Source: Pachypanchax playfairii (lineage: Eukaryota; Chordata; Actinopteri; Cyprinodontiformes; Aplocheilidae). From it: 64,000 bases of DNA. The notes under the pieces are model-generated. The model searched no databases, was not told the origin of the DNA, and saw nothing but the letters and a program-made list of their open reading frames with translations. The stretch spans positions 316,773 to 380,772 of the forward strand of contig SSNP01000196.1 in the NCBI GenBank assembly GCA_006937955.1, written 5' to 3'. The translations under genes and the position numbers were made by a program. This document shows, piece by piece, positions 21,085 to 32,068 of the stretch (position 1 is the first letter of the stretch; each line of letters starts with the position of its first letter).

Positions 21085-22068
21085 CATAATCAAATCAAAT
21101 CAAAAATACTTTATTAATCCCCGAAGGGAAATTAAGTGTTGTTGTAGCTCAGTTCTTTTTCAGGGAGCCATTATAGAAGGTTATAGGTGTGGACAGGAAG
21201 GATCTCCTGTAGCAGTCTGTGTTTCAGCGGATTATGAAGAATCTTCTGGCTGAAGACACTCTTGTGTTGAGTTACTGTGTTCTGAAGAGGATGATGAGGG
21301 TTTTCCATCATGTTCTTCATCCTCCTTTGGACAATCAACTCAAGAGACTCCAGTTCAGTCTCCAGGACAGAATCAGCCCTCTTTATCCATCTGTTCCACT
21401 TCATCATGTCACCTGCTCTGATGCTCCAGCCCAACAGGTGACTGCAGATGTGATCAGCTGACAAACTCCTCTTCTTTTGTTGCTCCTATTCAAATCTCTG
21501 TCTGCCCGTATTGTTGGAAAGCCAGGTAGAGACACACTGGAGTTCAGGATATGTTCCTTTAGCCATGTCTCAGTAAAACACATGATGCTGCATTCCCGAT
21601 ACTCTAGCTGGGTCTTCAACAGAGTTTCAAGTTCATCCATTTTGTTAGCAAAGAGATCTCACATTTGTCCATATGACTGATGGAAGTGAAGGTTTAAACT
21701 TCCTCTTTCTCTCTCTTCACTGTGCTCCTGCTCTGCATCCATGTCTTCTGCTTTTGAGCTCATCAGGGATCCAGAGTTTCAATTTGAGGATTATTTCAGC
21801 CTTAGAAATGTCAGTTAGCTGCTCTTTCTTGTAAAGACAGTCTCTTGTTGCCATGGTTATGCATCATAACAAGTGGCAAAAAAGTGACAAATCAAGCAAA
21901 AAACTCAATCAGCACAGCACCCAAATCAGAAGAAAAGTATTTAGAAAATATTTCCAGAAGAAAAAACTAGCAAGAACTACTCAAAAAGAACAAAAAAATG
22001 CTAGCAAGTGCTAGCAAAGTCACAGAGCTACTCCAACAAGCTGCCACCAGTTGTAGCGCTATTCCGGA
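21085..22068 (-). mobile_element. internally deleted LINE derivative, copy 1
   Basis: The minus strand starts near TCCGGAATAGCGC and encodes the start of a LINE endonuclease (CFTETWLKEHI, then FPTIRADRDLNRS). At RRGVCQ it jumps straight to the extreme C-terminus of ORF2 (LITSAVTCWAG, then RMKNMMENPHHPLQ). It ends in the 3' tail ATACTTTATTAATCCCCGAAG and short TTTGA-type repeats. The whole RT is missing. The same junction is present in a second copy at 54209-55229, so this is a mobile short family rather than a chance deletion. It lies in the grxcr2 intron. Confidence 0.8.
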
Positions 22069-23115
22069 ATGAATGGAGTCCCATTGCATTTGCATTGAAC
22101 GGAGCGACAGATCCAAGCGGTTCATACATCAAATCGACCGGCTTGTTCACGGGAAGTGTGGAATTACTTTTATTTTGGATCAGAGTTACCATGGCAACAC
22201 AGCACGCCAAAAAGCTCCCCCGAAACGTCCCCCAGCCAAATGCCAAAAACGTGACATTTTTCGAGAGCTTACTGCCACAATAAACTTTCACCTACGGACA
22301 CCGTTCCACCTCATATCTGATCATACGGGATGGGTCTACTTTAGATTTAAAGATCTCGTACAAAACTCACGTGGCGACGCCAAACGCCATCAGAAGAACC
22401 CATTTTACACACAGGACAGACCTGTGATGACGTGTGATACATCAAATCAATCGGTTTGGGAAGGAGAAATCAACTATGGGCTTTTGATGAAAATTGGGGT
22501 TACCATGGCAACGCAGCTTGCCAAAAACCATGTATAATTTCATACATGCCAATGGTGGCATTGACTCAAATTAACGATTTTTGATTGCTTACTATGCGGA
22601 CATGCTTTGACCTACAGATGTCATTCCAACTTTTATGTGTTCAGTAGACAATAGTCTATAACATATTGAAGCAACTTTACCATATCTTTTACCATATTGC
22701 CATGGCAATGCCGTTCGCCATCAACGCACCCGGTCAGCTCACAGCAGACACTATGGGATGTGGGTGCACATGTCATACATCAAAGTGATCATGTTGACCA
22801 GGAGAACTGAACCATCATGCGTGTGTTAATTTTTGGTTACCATAGCAACAGAATCCACCATAAACCATGCCCCCTTTGGAACTCTATGAGAAAATCTCTC
22901 AATTCATTACACTTCCCCAGTACATTACCATATTAAGTGGACTCTTTCAACATGTAGTCATGTCTGTAGTGTCTGTCAGCTATCACAAATGCTCAGGGTC
23001 AGAAATTGCAGCTTTCTGATTGACTGAGGGTTTCAGAGTCCCACACAGAGTGCCAATCCCTCTCAAAGTTTCTTCTGGAAATTTTCAAGTTTTTATTATC
23101 ATTATCATTATTGTT
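22069..23115. repeat. X-box-rich repeat, copy 1
   Basis: The stretch is made of diverged tandem blocks of about 150-320 bases that share phrases such as CATCAAATCGACCGG and GTTACCATGGCAAC. A sister copy lies at 37545-38650, ending in the same GGGTTTCAGAGTCCC and TCTCAAAGTTTCTTC text. Open frames inside are not convincing genes. Confidence 0.75.
22185..22849. promoter_or_regulatory. cluster of RFX-type X-box motifs
   Basis: GTTACCATGGCAAC occurs perfectly at 22185-22198 and 22499-22512, and as GTTACCATAGCAAC at 22836-22849. These fit the RFX X-box (GTNRCC, short spacer, RGYAAC). They come with the repeat family and lie in a grxcr2 intron. Binding is not shown by sequence alone. Confidence 0.5.
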
Positions 23116-25189
23116 ATGCACATCTCAAAACATTTTCATTGTTAATTTTACACACACACACACACACACACACATCAGCTGTCCCCACATGAAAAGTTTC
23201 TCTTCATAAACATTTCAGCTGCTTCTTACAAGGCTGACAGTAACTGGGCTTTTCCTCAATCTCTCCTGGTCTTCTGTCTGTGCTTTTTTTCCTCCTTCTT
23301 ACTAGAAGAAAGTCCCAGTATGTTGGGCTAAAATTTGAAAGTGCAAGTACTGCTGCAAACCGACCAACTTAAAACACTGCTGTCACCACCTTAACATGGT
23401 GGATGGGTTTAAGTACCTCTGTGATCCTAGGGAAGGCGCAAACAGGCCATCGGGAGCACTGGGACCTTTCCCGGTGGCCTGCCTGCCGCATTGGCTTGCT
23501 CGTGATTGGGCCTACAGTCAGGTGGAATTTGATTGGCCTCCATAAAGAATACGCCATGCGGCTCATTAGACCATCTGCTGATGACGCTCACTAATGCAGC
23601 AGGTGGTGAGCGTGGGAGCACAATCACTCCCCTTCCCCTATTTCCACACCTTTCTCTCTAAAATGAAGCGAGATCACCAGTGAAAGACGAAAGGTGGAGC
23701 AGAAAGAATCAAACTTCGGTACAGTCATAAAAATATTTATAGATTTGGCTTTTCCAGTTAAACCCTTAATGGGCCCTCAAATAAATGCAACACTGGGGAT
23801 CCTCGGCACAAAAAAATGTCAAAGATTAAAAAGGTGTATATAAAATAATATAATATTTAATAAGCCACATCTTTTTTTGCACAAATCTCATCCTTGGCTT
23901 CAGTCCTCTCAAACCATAGAAAGATATTTATATATTTTTTAGATTTAACCCATTTTATGCCAGGTTTTATAAAATAAATCTGCTACTAAAAAGAGGACAA
24001 AAAATGGAAAAATGAACTAATTTTTTATGCGTTATGTCCACAGGACTGGTTTTGGTGGTGAATTGAATCCATTCATTATGGCAATCCCTAATTATAATAT
24101 TACAAAAGTGTTTACTTGGCTTCACTCCTAACAAAACATTAAAAAATTGTGTGTTTGTGTGTGTGGGGGGGTGGTGGTGGTGGGGGGGTCATTGGATAAC
24201 AGGACACAGTATCTCTCCTGGGCGAAAATGATGGCTCTAGTGGGACAATGCGGACCAGAGGATATTCTTAGAAGAAGATAATGATCCTTCATGGATTTTC
24301 AACTATTCACTCACAATTTCCATTTCCTCATACACGTCCACTTCACTTTATCTTCAACCTCGGGATCAGACCCCCAGCCGAGGTCAAAGGTTTTGTCTTC
24401 CATAGTCATCCTCTGACAACAAGCTTTCATTGCTGGAGGGTGATGGTACATTCTGAGCATCCAGCTCTTCAAAAAGCTCAGAGGCTTGTGCTAGGTTGAG
24501 GTGACATGTCATCCTTGAGGTGGAAAGAGAAGAATCCTGATCTGAGTCATGTAACTAAACTTTGTAGTAGGGACACGTGTGTAAACAAATTCAGTCCTGC
24601 AGGAATTTGTTTTTGCAAAAATGTTGCACCTTTGAAGCTTAGATGGTGTGCTTTCATGAGCTTTGATAACTGCATATCCTTTGTAGCTGTCTCTATAACA
24701 ATATCCAACAGCAAATTGGTCAGTAAATGTTAAAAATTTGCATCATCTCCCTTATTTATTTAGCTATGGTTAGATTTTAGTGAAAATAATAGCTTTCTGC
24801 TGAAGCATGTGAAGCCCACCACGTTACCCCACCACAACCCAACACCCCCACACCACCCAAAAAGCACAGAAACATCTTTCCTCTAAATATTTATGAATTG
24901 TTTTGAGTCATAAATTCATGCACGTGTGCACAATCACACACACAAAGTACATATAAAATGGTCAATTAGGATTTTGCACTGATTTTCGTCTTCGGAAAAT
25001 TATAGATTTTTTGGTGCAGACTGTAGAAACAAAATTCACAAAAAATATGAAATCATGCATGCACACTAATGTATGACAACTCTAAAAAACACTAAAACCA
25101 TATTTAAGTGAAATATGTATTGCATTGACAATCCAAGGGCCACAAGATCCCCAAAAATGTAAATAATTGAAATTCATCTTTCATCAGTG
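23116..25189. other. grxcr2 intron, no gene seen
   Basis: It contains a (CA)n microsatellite at 23149-23175, a moderately GC-rich island at 23380-23640 of unknown origin, and a G/T-rich simple repeat at about 24150-24190. An 18-bp sequence at 24075-24092 is an exact inverted copy of 21073-21090. No coding exon is supported. Confidence 0.4.
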
Positions 25190-26117
25190 CCCCGCCGTTT
25201 ATAGAGAAATCACTCATTCTGGTGGAAAACAGTAAAAACTACAATTTGAGTCTCTATTGGCTGGAGCAACACCGGCAGAATAAAAAATATATATATTTAT
25301 GGTGATATTTAGGCCTGTTTGAAAAATGTCGTTTGAATGGGAGTCAATGGCAAAAAAATGACAGAGGTAGGTCTGATAAGAGGTAGGCCGGCAGGGAATA
25401 TTATTTTTAAAAAATAGATAACAAAAAAAATTGTCAACAGGCCCCTGCCGAGGCCCAATGGCCTTGGGACATTCAGGTAGGCACACCCAGCAGGTAACAG
25501 CTCAGCAATAGGAGCAAACTCACCCGGCGCAGTCCAAGACTCCGTGATATAAAGGATGTCCAGCTCCCGGTCGATGAAAAAATCCTTGAGAATAAAAGTT
25601 TTATTCTGAATGGAGCGGGCATTGATCAAGGCGCACCGCAACGGCGCCGCCGGACGGATGACAGGTTCTTGAGAGGTGAGGCAGTAGTTGACACGTCGGA
25701 GATTAGACGCCGTCACTCCTCACAGGCATCCTTCACAGGACCAGGACAGCAACACCAGGGGACTGGAAGCACAGTCAATGCAGCGACATCGAAGCCCCGA
25801 GAACAGGTGGAGGCGTTGAGTTCTGACAGAGCAGTCTAGCGCCTAATGAAGGCGATCCCGGCGGCCACTCCGGCAGCTGTGACGGCGGCGGCGTTTCGGG
25901 AGCTGCCCTGGATAATGAGTCCTCCAAAGCATGACAGGAACTGAGATTAGAAGGTTTTCCAACAGTTATTGCTGCCACACAGGAAAACGCACAGAAAAGC
26001 TAAGATCCAGATGGGTAAGTCTGTCATAGGTCATAAGTGTAGATCCCTAGGAAGATAAAAAATAGAAACAGTCCAGGAAAGGATAGACGGTCTGCCGAAC
26101 ACGCTGGCGCCATCTTG
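25190..26117 (-). mobile_element. LINE 5' fragment with endonuclease N-terminus
   Basis: On the minus strand a 5' leader starts near GGCAAGATGGCGCCAGC (about 26100-26117). It is followed by an open frame (25309-25716) with the endonuclease start (LRCALINARSIQNKTF, then DILYITESWTAPGEF). Homology is lost near 25440, where unrelated AT-rich sequence follows. Only the first part of ORF2 is present. It is inserted about 160 bases upstream of the terminal grxcr2 exon. Confidence 0.7.
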
Positions 26118-26280
26118 CCACGTTCGTGTGGAGGATATACAGGACTTTGCCCTCTTTGTGAACTTCAGGCCCTGTTTTTCTGCTTTTCACGTGTTTCTCA
26201 CCATTCTTGCCTTTGCCTCACCTCACAGTTCTCCCTTTTCCTCATTCTTCTCTCTTCTAATTCGTTTCTTCTGTCTCCAG

Positions 26281-26454
26281 GAGGTTGACAGCTGTCAGAG
26301 TTGTGGTGGTTCAGGCTGCGCTCCCTGCTCTCTGTGTCATGGCAGCAAGCTGTCCATGCTGGTGAACCGCTTCAACGAGTCCATCAGCGATCTACGTTGC
26401 CAAGCCTGCTACCCCGATGGTCTGGAGAGGTGCCAGTCCTGCTCCAGTAAATAG
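26281..26454 (+). CDS. grxcr2: grxcr2 terminal exon
   Basis: A classic polypyrimidine tract and CTCCAG precede the exon, which encodes 57 residues and ends in TAG (26452-26454). It carries the conserved Cys-rich tail: CQSCGG, CAPCSLCHGSK, then CQACYPDGLERCQSC, four CxxC pairs that probably bind zinc. SMLVNRFNESI matches the GRXCR2 SMLANRF segment. It joins exon 2 in phase 0 across an intron of about 5.4 kb filled with repeats. The family has exactly this C-terminus, so the assignment is firm; the choice of GRXCR2 over GRXCR1 rests on the whole pattern with exon 2. Confidence 0.9.
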   Translation, partial: EVDSCQSCGGSGCAPCSLCHGSKLSMLVNRFNESISDLRCQACYPDGLERCQSCSSK

Positions 26455-26921
26455 CACCATTTAGCTGACACCCATTACCGGAGTGAGTGAATGTGAAGCT
26501 GCAAGCTTGTGAATGACTGGAATGTCAGAACTATCTCAGTGATAATTCTACTTTGATCCAAAATATTTTTGATGGGAAATTTCAAGGTAGTTAACATTAT
26601 TTGAAAGGCAAACTGTTACTGCAGACTACAAAAGTATAAAAATGCCTGTATTGTGTGCTGTGAATATTGTTTCAGATATTACAAACACATTCTGACTTCT
26701 GTCTTGTTTTCAAATTAGTTGCTCCTCTTTGCTTATTCATAAAATGTGATTAGACAACAAGTTGTCAGAATAATAAAAATAATACACGTTGAGGTTAATT
26801 GCATCTGTTGAGAAATCTCCTCAGTTTTTACTACAGTTTTGAGTGAATTAAACATGTAATTATTTATGTAAATTTACATTTACTCCAACTGTTTTGCTAA
26901 GAAAATGTATCTGACAATAAA
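26455..26921 (+). terminator. grxcr2: grxcr2 3' UTR and poly(A) signals
   Basis: AT-rich sequence after the stop holds AATAAA at 26772-26777 and 26916-26921. Which one is used cannot be told. Confidence 0.5.
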
Positions 26922-27204
26922 TATAAGAAGTTTAGAAAAATTCTGGATCAGCTCAGAAGGGTAAAATTACTGCATGTTTTTATTTTTCAGTTTTTGAGTG
27001 TTAGGTGCCAGCGGCTGTGTGCATGTGTGTGTCCTCACCTTTCTCCTCAGGGGAGTGAAAAACTGGACGCAGGCAGGTGTGGCCCATCACCTATCACCAG
27101 ATCCACGGTTAAACGCCACTTGGTTCCACTACTTTGTGTGGTACACGGCCATTGTATCCTCTAGTACTTGCAAATTCTAAATCCTATGATCATAGCCTTG
27201 AATG

Positions 27205-27526
27205 CTACTTACCTGTGCCTTCCCGTGCAGAACTCCGCCCGGATCTCCAGTCCAGTGTTTCGGTCTCCAAACCAAGTCCAGTGAGCGGCTCCTTCCCGTG
27301 ACAGTTCCCGGAGCGTGCCTTCGCCTCCTGCTCCACGGGTCTGTCTCCACCTAACTCCCGGAAAACACACCTGCCAAGCCCATCCTGGAACATCATCTCT
27401 CTGTCCACCCGCCAACAACCACCGCTCGCCTGGAACCTGGTCATCATCATCATCCTCACCTCCACAGACACACACACGCCAGCCTGCTGTAACCCTAAAA
27501 ACAAGACATAGCTCTGAGACCATGTA
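27205..27526 (+). repeat. probable Gypsy LTR/leader remnant
   Basis: C-rich sequence with no open frame precedes the Gypsy RT fragment on the same strand. Gag and protease are absent between them, so this would be the product of a large internal deletion. The LTR call is by position and composition only. Confidence 0.35.
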
Positions 27527-28222
27527 TTGACTACTGGGGGCTTAACCAAATCACTATTAAAGTATTCACTCCCTCTGTCCTCTGCATTCGAATCAGTCCA
27601 GAAAGCCACCATATTTTCCAAATTAGATTACTGCAACACCTATCACCTGGTTTGCATCAGAGCAGGGGACAAGTGGAAACCTGCGTTCAAAACCCATATT
27701 GGCCACTTTGAGTTCTTAGTAATGCCCTTTGATTTAATTAATGCACCTGCTGCATTTCAGGCTCTCATCAGTGATGTCCTCCAAGATTTCCTTCACCAGT
27801 TTGTGTTTGTCTATTTAGATGACATCCTCATTTTCTCCACTGACCCCGAGGAGCACCAGCGTCACACCTGGCAGGTTCTTCAAAGACTTCTGGAGAACCA
27901 TTTGTATGTCAAAGCTGAAAAGCGGGAGTTCCACGTATCATCAAAATGAAGCCTTTCTCAGCTTCATTTTAGAGGGTGGACAGATTTGACTGGACCCTGC
28001 CAAGACCAAGGCAGTGGAGGATTGGCCCACTCTGACATCAAGGAAGCAACTCCAGTGGTTCCTGTGGTTCGCAACCTTCCACTGCAGGTTCATCTGGAGC
28101 TTCAGTACCATCGCCGCGCTGCTAACCGCACTCATGTCTACCAAGGTCCCTTTCAAGTGGGGCCAGGAGGCGGATCAGGCTTTCAGGGAACTCCAGCAAC
28201 GGTTTGTCCAGACACCGTTACT
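27527..28222 (+). pseudogene. Ty3/Gypsy reverse transcriptase fragment
   Basis: An open frame to 27949 has the RT core: GHFEFLVMPFDLINAPAAFQ and the catalytic FVYLDDILIFS. After a stop it continues in another frame as the connection region (RKQLQWFLWFATFHCRFIW, then FKWGQEADQAFRELQQRF). It is cut at 28222 by a hAT element and resumes in RNase H at 29548. The upstream part of RT and everything before it are missing. This Gypsy element is on the opposite strand from the one at 438-2681 and carries different domains. Confidence 0.9.
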
Positions 28223-29547
28223 GAGTGGCAGCTGGACAACAGAGAACGCTAGGGCGCCGCCATCTCTATCAAAAACATGATGTGACAACAAATATGAATT
28301 TCTTTTTTTATTACATGTATTTAGAGTTAAAAAAAACTCATATGTATATTTATATACTGAGAAGATTGTATAAATGATTTCTGAAAGACAAATTGCTTTG
28401 TAAAACATTATTTCCTCCAGCTTCTTCACTTCTCATAGGTCTAGTTTAGCTCTGGGGCGCTGGAGAAAGCACCCTAGATCGAATTAGCCAATAGCAGATC
28501 TGCATTGCCAAATGAAAGAACTTAATTCAGCCAATAAACTCAAAGAAAATAACTGCACGAAGGGCGATTTTTGAAGCGCCTCAAACCACGTTAAAGTACC
28601 GCGAGATTATCTGCTATCAAACAGCCAATAAAGCTGCTATACTTAATTTGCATAACAAATTAGCTTAACATATTTTTTTTCATGCCCATTAAAAATGTTT
28701 TAACACAGCATGGAGAAAAATATGTTGTGAAGATTATGAAAAAAAACGAAAAAAAATAATTAAGTGGTTCTCCCAAAACATCAACAAATCAAATGGTTTG
28801 GCCCAGAAGGAATGATTGGACAGTCTCTCCAGCCATACGGACTTCAGCATTTATTTGGCTTCTGTGCTTCTAAAAAACTGAGACATATTACCGCAGCACA
28901 CCACTGCTGGGAGTGTTTGCCGCTCCACCATGTAACAGCAGGAGAAACAGCCACCAGCTGGTTCCGCGCCAGGTTCAGGAGAAAGTAACAATTAATGTCA
29001 GTGGTTCGTTATATTGTTTTCACTTACCTGTGATTCCGCCATGTTACGAAGGAGCTGCGGACCAGTGTGTTGAACTCTGTCGTTTTCTGGCGCTACACGT
29101 GTTTCCAAACCTGGGGGGGGCGTGGCTTAAGAATTATACCCGACGGGAGGGGCTGAGAGTTCTGTGACTTTGTTGACAGTCTAAGCTAGGCAATCTGAAA
29201 TTGGGTATATCAGCTTTAAATGAGAAAGGAAAGCAGTTCGTGAGAGGCTTCACTCTGAGCTAGCTCGATGTAGCTATGCTAACTCGGTTTGTTTAAAACA
29301 AGCGGCACTGATCCTGGATGGTTACAGGAGTGAGGAGGGATATGAAACATCTGTCCAAAAAAATAAAGAGAACACCATCCTGCTGCACATTGAGGAGTGT
29401 TTTGTCTTCACTCAGCATTCTGACCTGCTGCACGAAGAACTGTTTCCACAGCACAGTGGGAGGTTTCCTGAGACACACTGGACACAACTGTGGAGGTTTA
29501 TCCAGTGCCCACCCAAAAATAAATGGTGAAATAACCAGCCGCCACTG
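28223..29547. mobile_element. hAT element copy A2
   Basis: The 1325-bp element begins GAGTGGCAGCTGG and ends CCAGCCGCCACTG. It is flanked by CCGTTACT (28215-28222) and CCGGTACT (29548-29555), an 8-bp duplication with one difference. It shares its ends and most of its sequence with A1 (12912-18656), but lacks the L2, the second hAT-like and the THAP insertions. It holds its own TTAA insertion (28632-29215). No transposase is recognised. Confidence 0.9.
28632..29215. mobile_element. TTAA-type MITE inside hAT copy A2
   Basis: The 584-bp insertion is absent at the matching place in hAT A1, which has a single TTAA there. Its right end, read inverted, is AGCTGATATACCCAATTTC; its left end is AGCTGCTATACTTAATTT. 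The flanks are ATAA (mutated) and TTAA. On the minus strand it has ATG GCG GAA TCA CAG followed by a GTAAGT donor (29042-29022), a first-exon relic. Confidence 0.75.
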
Positions 29548-29830
29548 CCGGTACTCATCCATCCAGATCCAGCAGCCCAGTTCACTCTCAAAGTTGATGC
29601 CTCAGCCGAAGGTGTGGGGGCGGTCCTGTCTCAGCGCTTGGCCTCTGACAACAAGCTCCACCCCTGCACGTTCTTCTCCAAGCGCTTCACCTCGGCGGAG
29701 AAGAACTATAACATTGAGGATTGAGACCTCCTCGCCATCAAACTTGCACTGGAGGAGTGGAGGCACTGGCTCGAGGGGACAGAGCTTCCTGTCATGGTTT
29801 GGATGACCACAAGAATCTCACATACCTGCA
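29548..29830 (+). pseudogene. Ty3/Gypsy RNase H fragment
   Basis: The frame continues the interrupted RT right after the hAT duplication. It shows the RNase H landmarks VDASAEGVGAVLSQR and FFSKRFTSAEKNYNIE, then LLAIKLALEEWRHWLEG. A stop replaces the codon after NIED, and the sequence fades after about 29830. No integrase is present. Confidence 0.85.
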
Positions 29831-31239
29831 GTTTGCTAAGCGTCTGAACTGAGGGCAGGGCATCAGGAGGGGCTGGGAAGGTGGTGTGCCCCCATCTCGG
29901 GCGTCAGAGGGGCCCAGCTCAGAAAGTGTGATCCATCCAGTCTATGCACATGTGTGAGCTTGGTGTTAATAAATGGCGGCTCTGAGAGAGATTCGTGGGC
30001 AGAGAGACTTCCTCTCTGTCCCAGACGCCAAACTGAATTCTGGTCTCTGGTGAGAAAATTTGTCCAGTGTTTTCAGGTCGACCCGGGGATAAAAGAACAT
30101 GCAGTGCTGAAGAAGAGGTTTATGTTGTTCGTGGTTTGGTACCACATAGGGGTAAAGAATTTCAGCACAACAGATGCTAAAAGCTTTACAAGAAAGACAG
30201 ACTTTAGCGATGTAGTAGGTGTAAAATATTGAATGTGGCTGCATGACTGGCTTTATTTTCACTCTCACACGGAGCTTTATGATGCACAAACGTTCAAGGT
30301 AATTGTAGATATTGTATCCAAGTGCATTGTGGGTAAAACTCGTCACCAAAGGGCCCGGTCATTTGCTCCGCCCCCCCGCCTGGCTCTGATTTGTTCCGCT
30401 AATGGTCTGAACCCTCGCCCAATTCTGGTCTTTGTTTTTCTCCTGGTTCAACCTAACCATCTCATACCGCCCCAGAACCAAGAATGTCAAGCTCTCACGG
30501 TGTTGTTTCTTGAATTATGTGGGATGCAAAAAGAGGCACAAGGAGACCAGGACTGCTATCGCCTCTCCAAATTTTTAATAGGTCCAGCATTGCAAGGATG
30601 AATGATAATAAATCAATCACACCCGGCAACAGGTCTATCGGAGCATTTGCCGACAATCTGACATTGCTCGTTGTTTATATAGTCTCTTGTAAAATGATCT
30701 AACACACACACACACCAACACACAGACAAACCCACACACACTGCTCTGGCCTAGTGTCTTAAAAAAGCTGGTTTTCATCAAAACAATCCAGCCAACCATT
30801 TTCTGAACCTGCTTTTTCCTGTTCAGGGTCACATGGAGCTGGTGCCTATCTCCAGCAGTCACAGGGCGAGAGGCAGGGGACACCCTTGACAGATCAACAG
30901 TCTATTACAGGGCCACACATAGACAAACAGCAACACACTCACACGATTTAGAGTCACCAATTAACTTCTGACAATAACACATATACGTGAGTTCTCAGGA
31001 CTTATCTACAAAACATTTATGAGAATTGGGTATTTTTTACCATAAAAAATGGTAAAGGAGCACGTATCAAGGAAGGTAGAAAAGGCCCAAGCCATAAGTT
31101 TCACCACTGATATCTGTAGCAGCGACATCTCCCCACTTTCCCTGCTAAGTTTAATTCTTTGGTTTGGTTTAATTCCTTGGTTTAATTGAGAGCTGTGTAT
31201 GCTGAAAATAACTTCAAGAAAGCCAGAAAGGAAATGGTG
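29831..31239. other. unassigned
   Basis: I see no gene. A (CA)n tract lies at 30701-30740. Open frames (29954-30232, 30233-30601) have no recognisable domain. The stretch is probably repeat debris beyond the Gypsy fragment. Confidence 0.3.
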
Positions 31240-31502
31240 TTCCACTAAGTTAGAAGAAGTTTATTTATCTTGGAGAGATAGTCTGCTTTTATATACAAAA
31301 GAACCCTTCGCAAGGTTAGAACTGCGTATTACTTATCCCTCATAGAGGAGAACAGGAACAACCCCAGGATTCTGTTTAGTACTGTAGCCAGACTAATAAC
31401 AAACCCAGCTTATGCTGAACCATGTATCCCTGTAACCCTCAGTAGTGACAACTTCATGAAATCCTTTACTAATAAAATAGATTCAATCAGAAAAAAACTA
31501 TA
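31240..31502 (+). pseudogene. LINE ORF2 linker fragment
   Basis: The plus-strand frame reads RTAYYLSLIEENRNNP, then FSTVARLI, then LSSDNFMKSFTNKIDSIRKK before TAA at 31500-31502. This is the linker between endonuclease and RT in Rex1/L2-like LINEs. Both sides are lost. Confidence 0.65.
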
Positions 31503-31773
31503 ATGTCGTTCTTACTGTTTTTCTGTAGTATTTCTTTTTGATTCAGACAAGCAAGGACTTCTTATTTACCTTGACATGTTTCGGCTGTCATCTGCAGTCT
31601 TTCTCAGAAAAGGCTTTTTATTGCTGATCTCTCGGTCAGTGCACAAGCTTTCTGTTCTGGTCCCACTCCCCCCCCTTTTTTTCCCTGCTTTTTGTGCGTC
31701 TCTGAGTCTCCCACCCACAAATTCGTCGAATATGAAATTATGGATCTGGTATCGTGGTCACTTCTGGTATCGT

Positions 31774-32068
31774 GGGGCGGCTGTGGCTCAGTGGGTAGAG
31801 CGGTCGTCCTCCAATTTGAAGGTTGGTGGATCGATCCCGGCTTCCACTGCCCCATGTCGAAGTGTCCTTGGGCAAGACACTGAACCCCATGTTGCCGCCC
31901 GATCTGCGTATCGGGTTGTGTGAGTGTTAGCCCCTACCCTCTCCCCCCGGCTTACATATCGGGTTGTGTGAATGGGTGAATGCAAAACCTTGTAGTGTAA
32001 AAGCGCTTTGAGTGGTCTGAATGACTAGAAAAGCGCTATACAAATACAGGACATTTACCATTTACCAT
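31774..32068 (+). repeat. tRNA-derived SINE
   Basis: The head has RNA polymerase III promoter boxes: an A-box-like TGGCTCAGTGGG and a B-box-like GGTTGGTGGATCGATCC. A core follows (CGAAGTGTCCTTGGGCAAG), and the tail is AAAAGCGCTATACAAATAC, shared with LINE 3' ends. It ends in TTACCAT repeats. This is a typical fish SINE, not a functional tRNA gene. Confidence 0.85.

Noticed and set aside
31774..31850. possible tRNA gene
   Set aside because: A and B boxes are present but the sequence does not fold into a full cloverleaf and it continues into a SINE core and tail.
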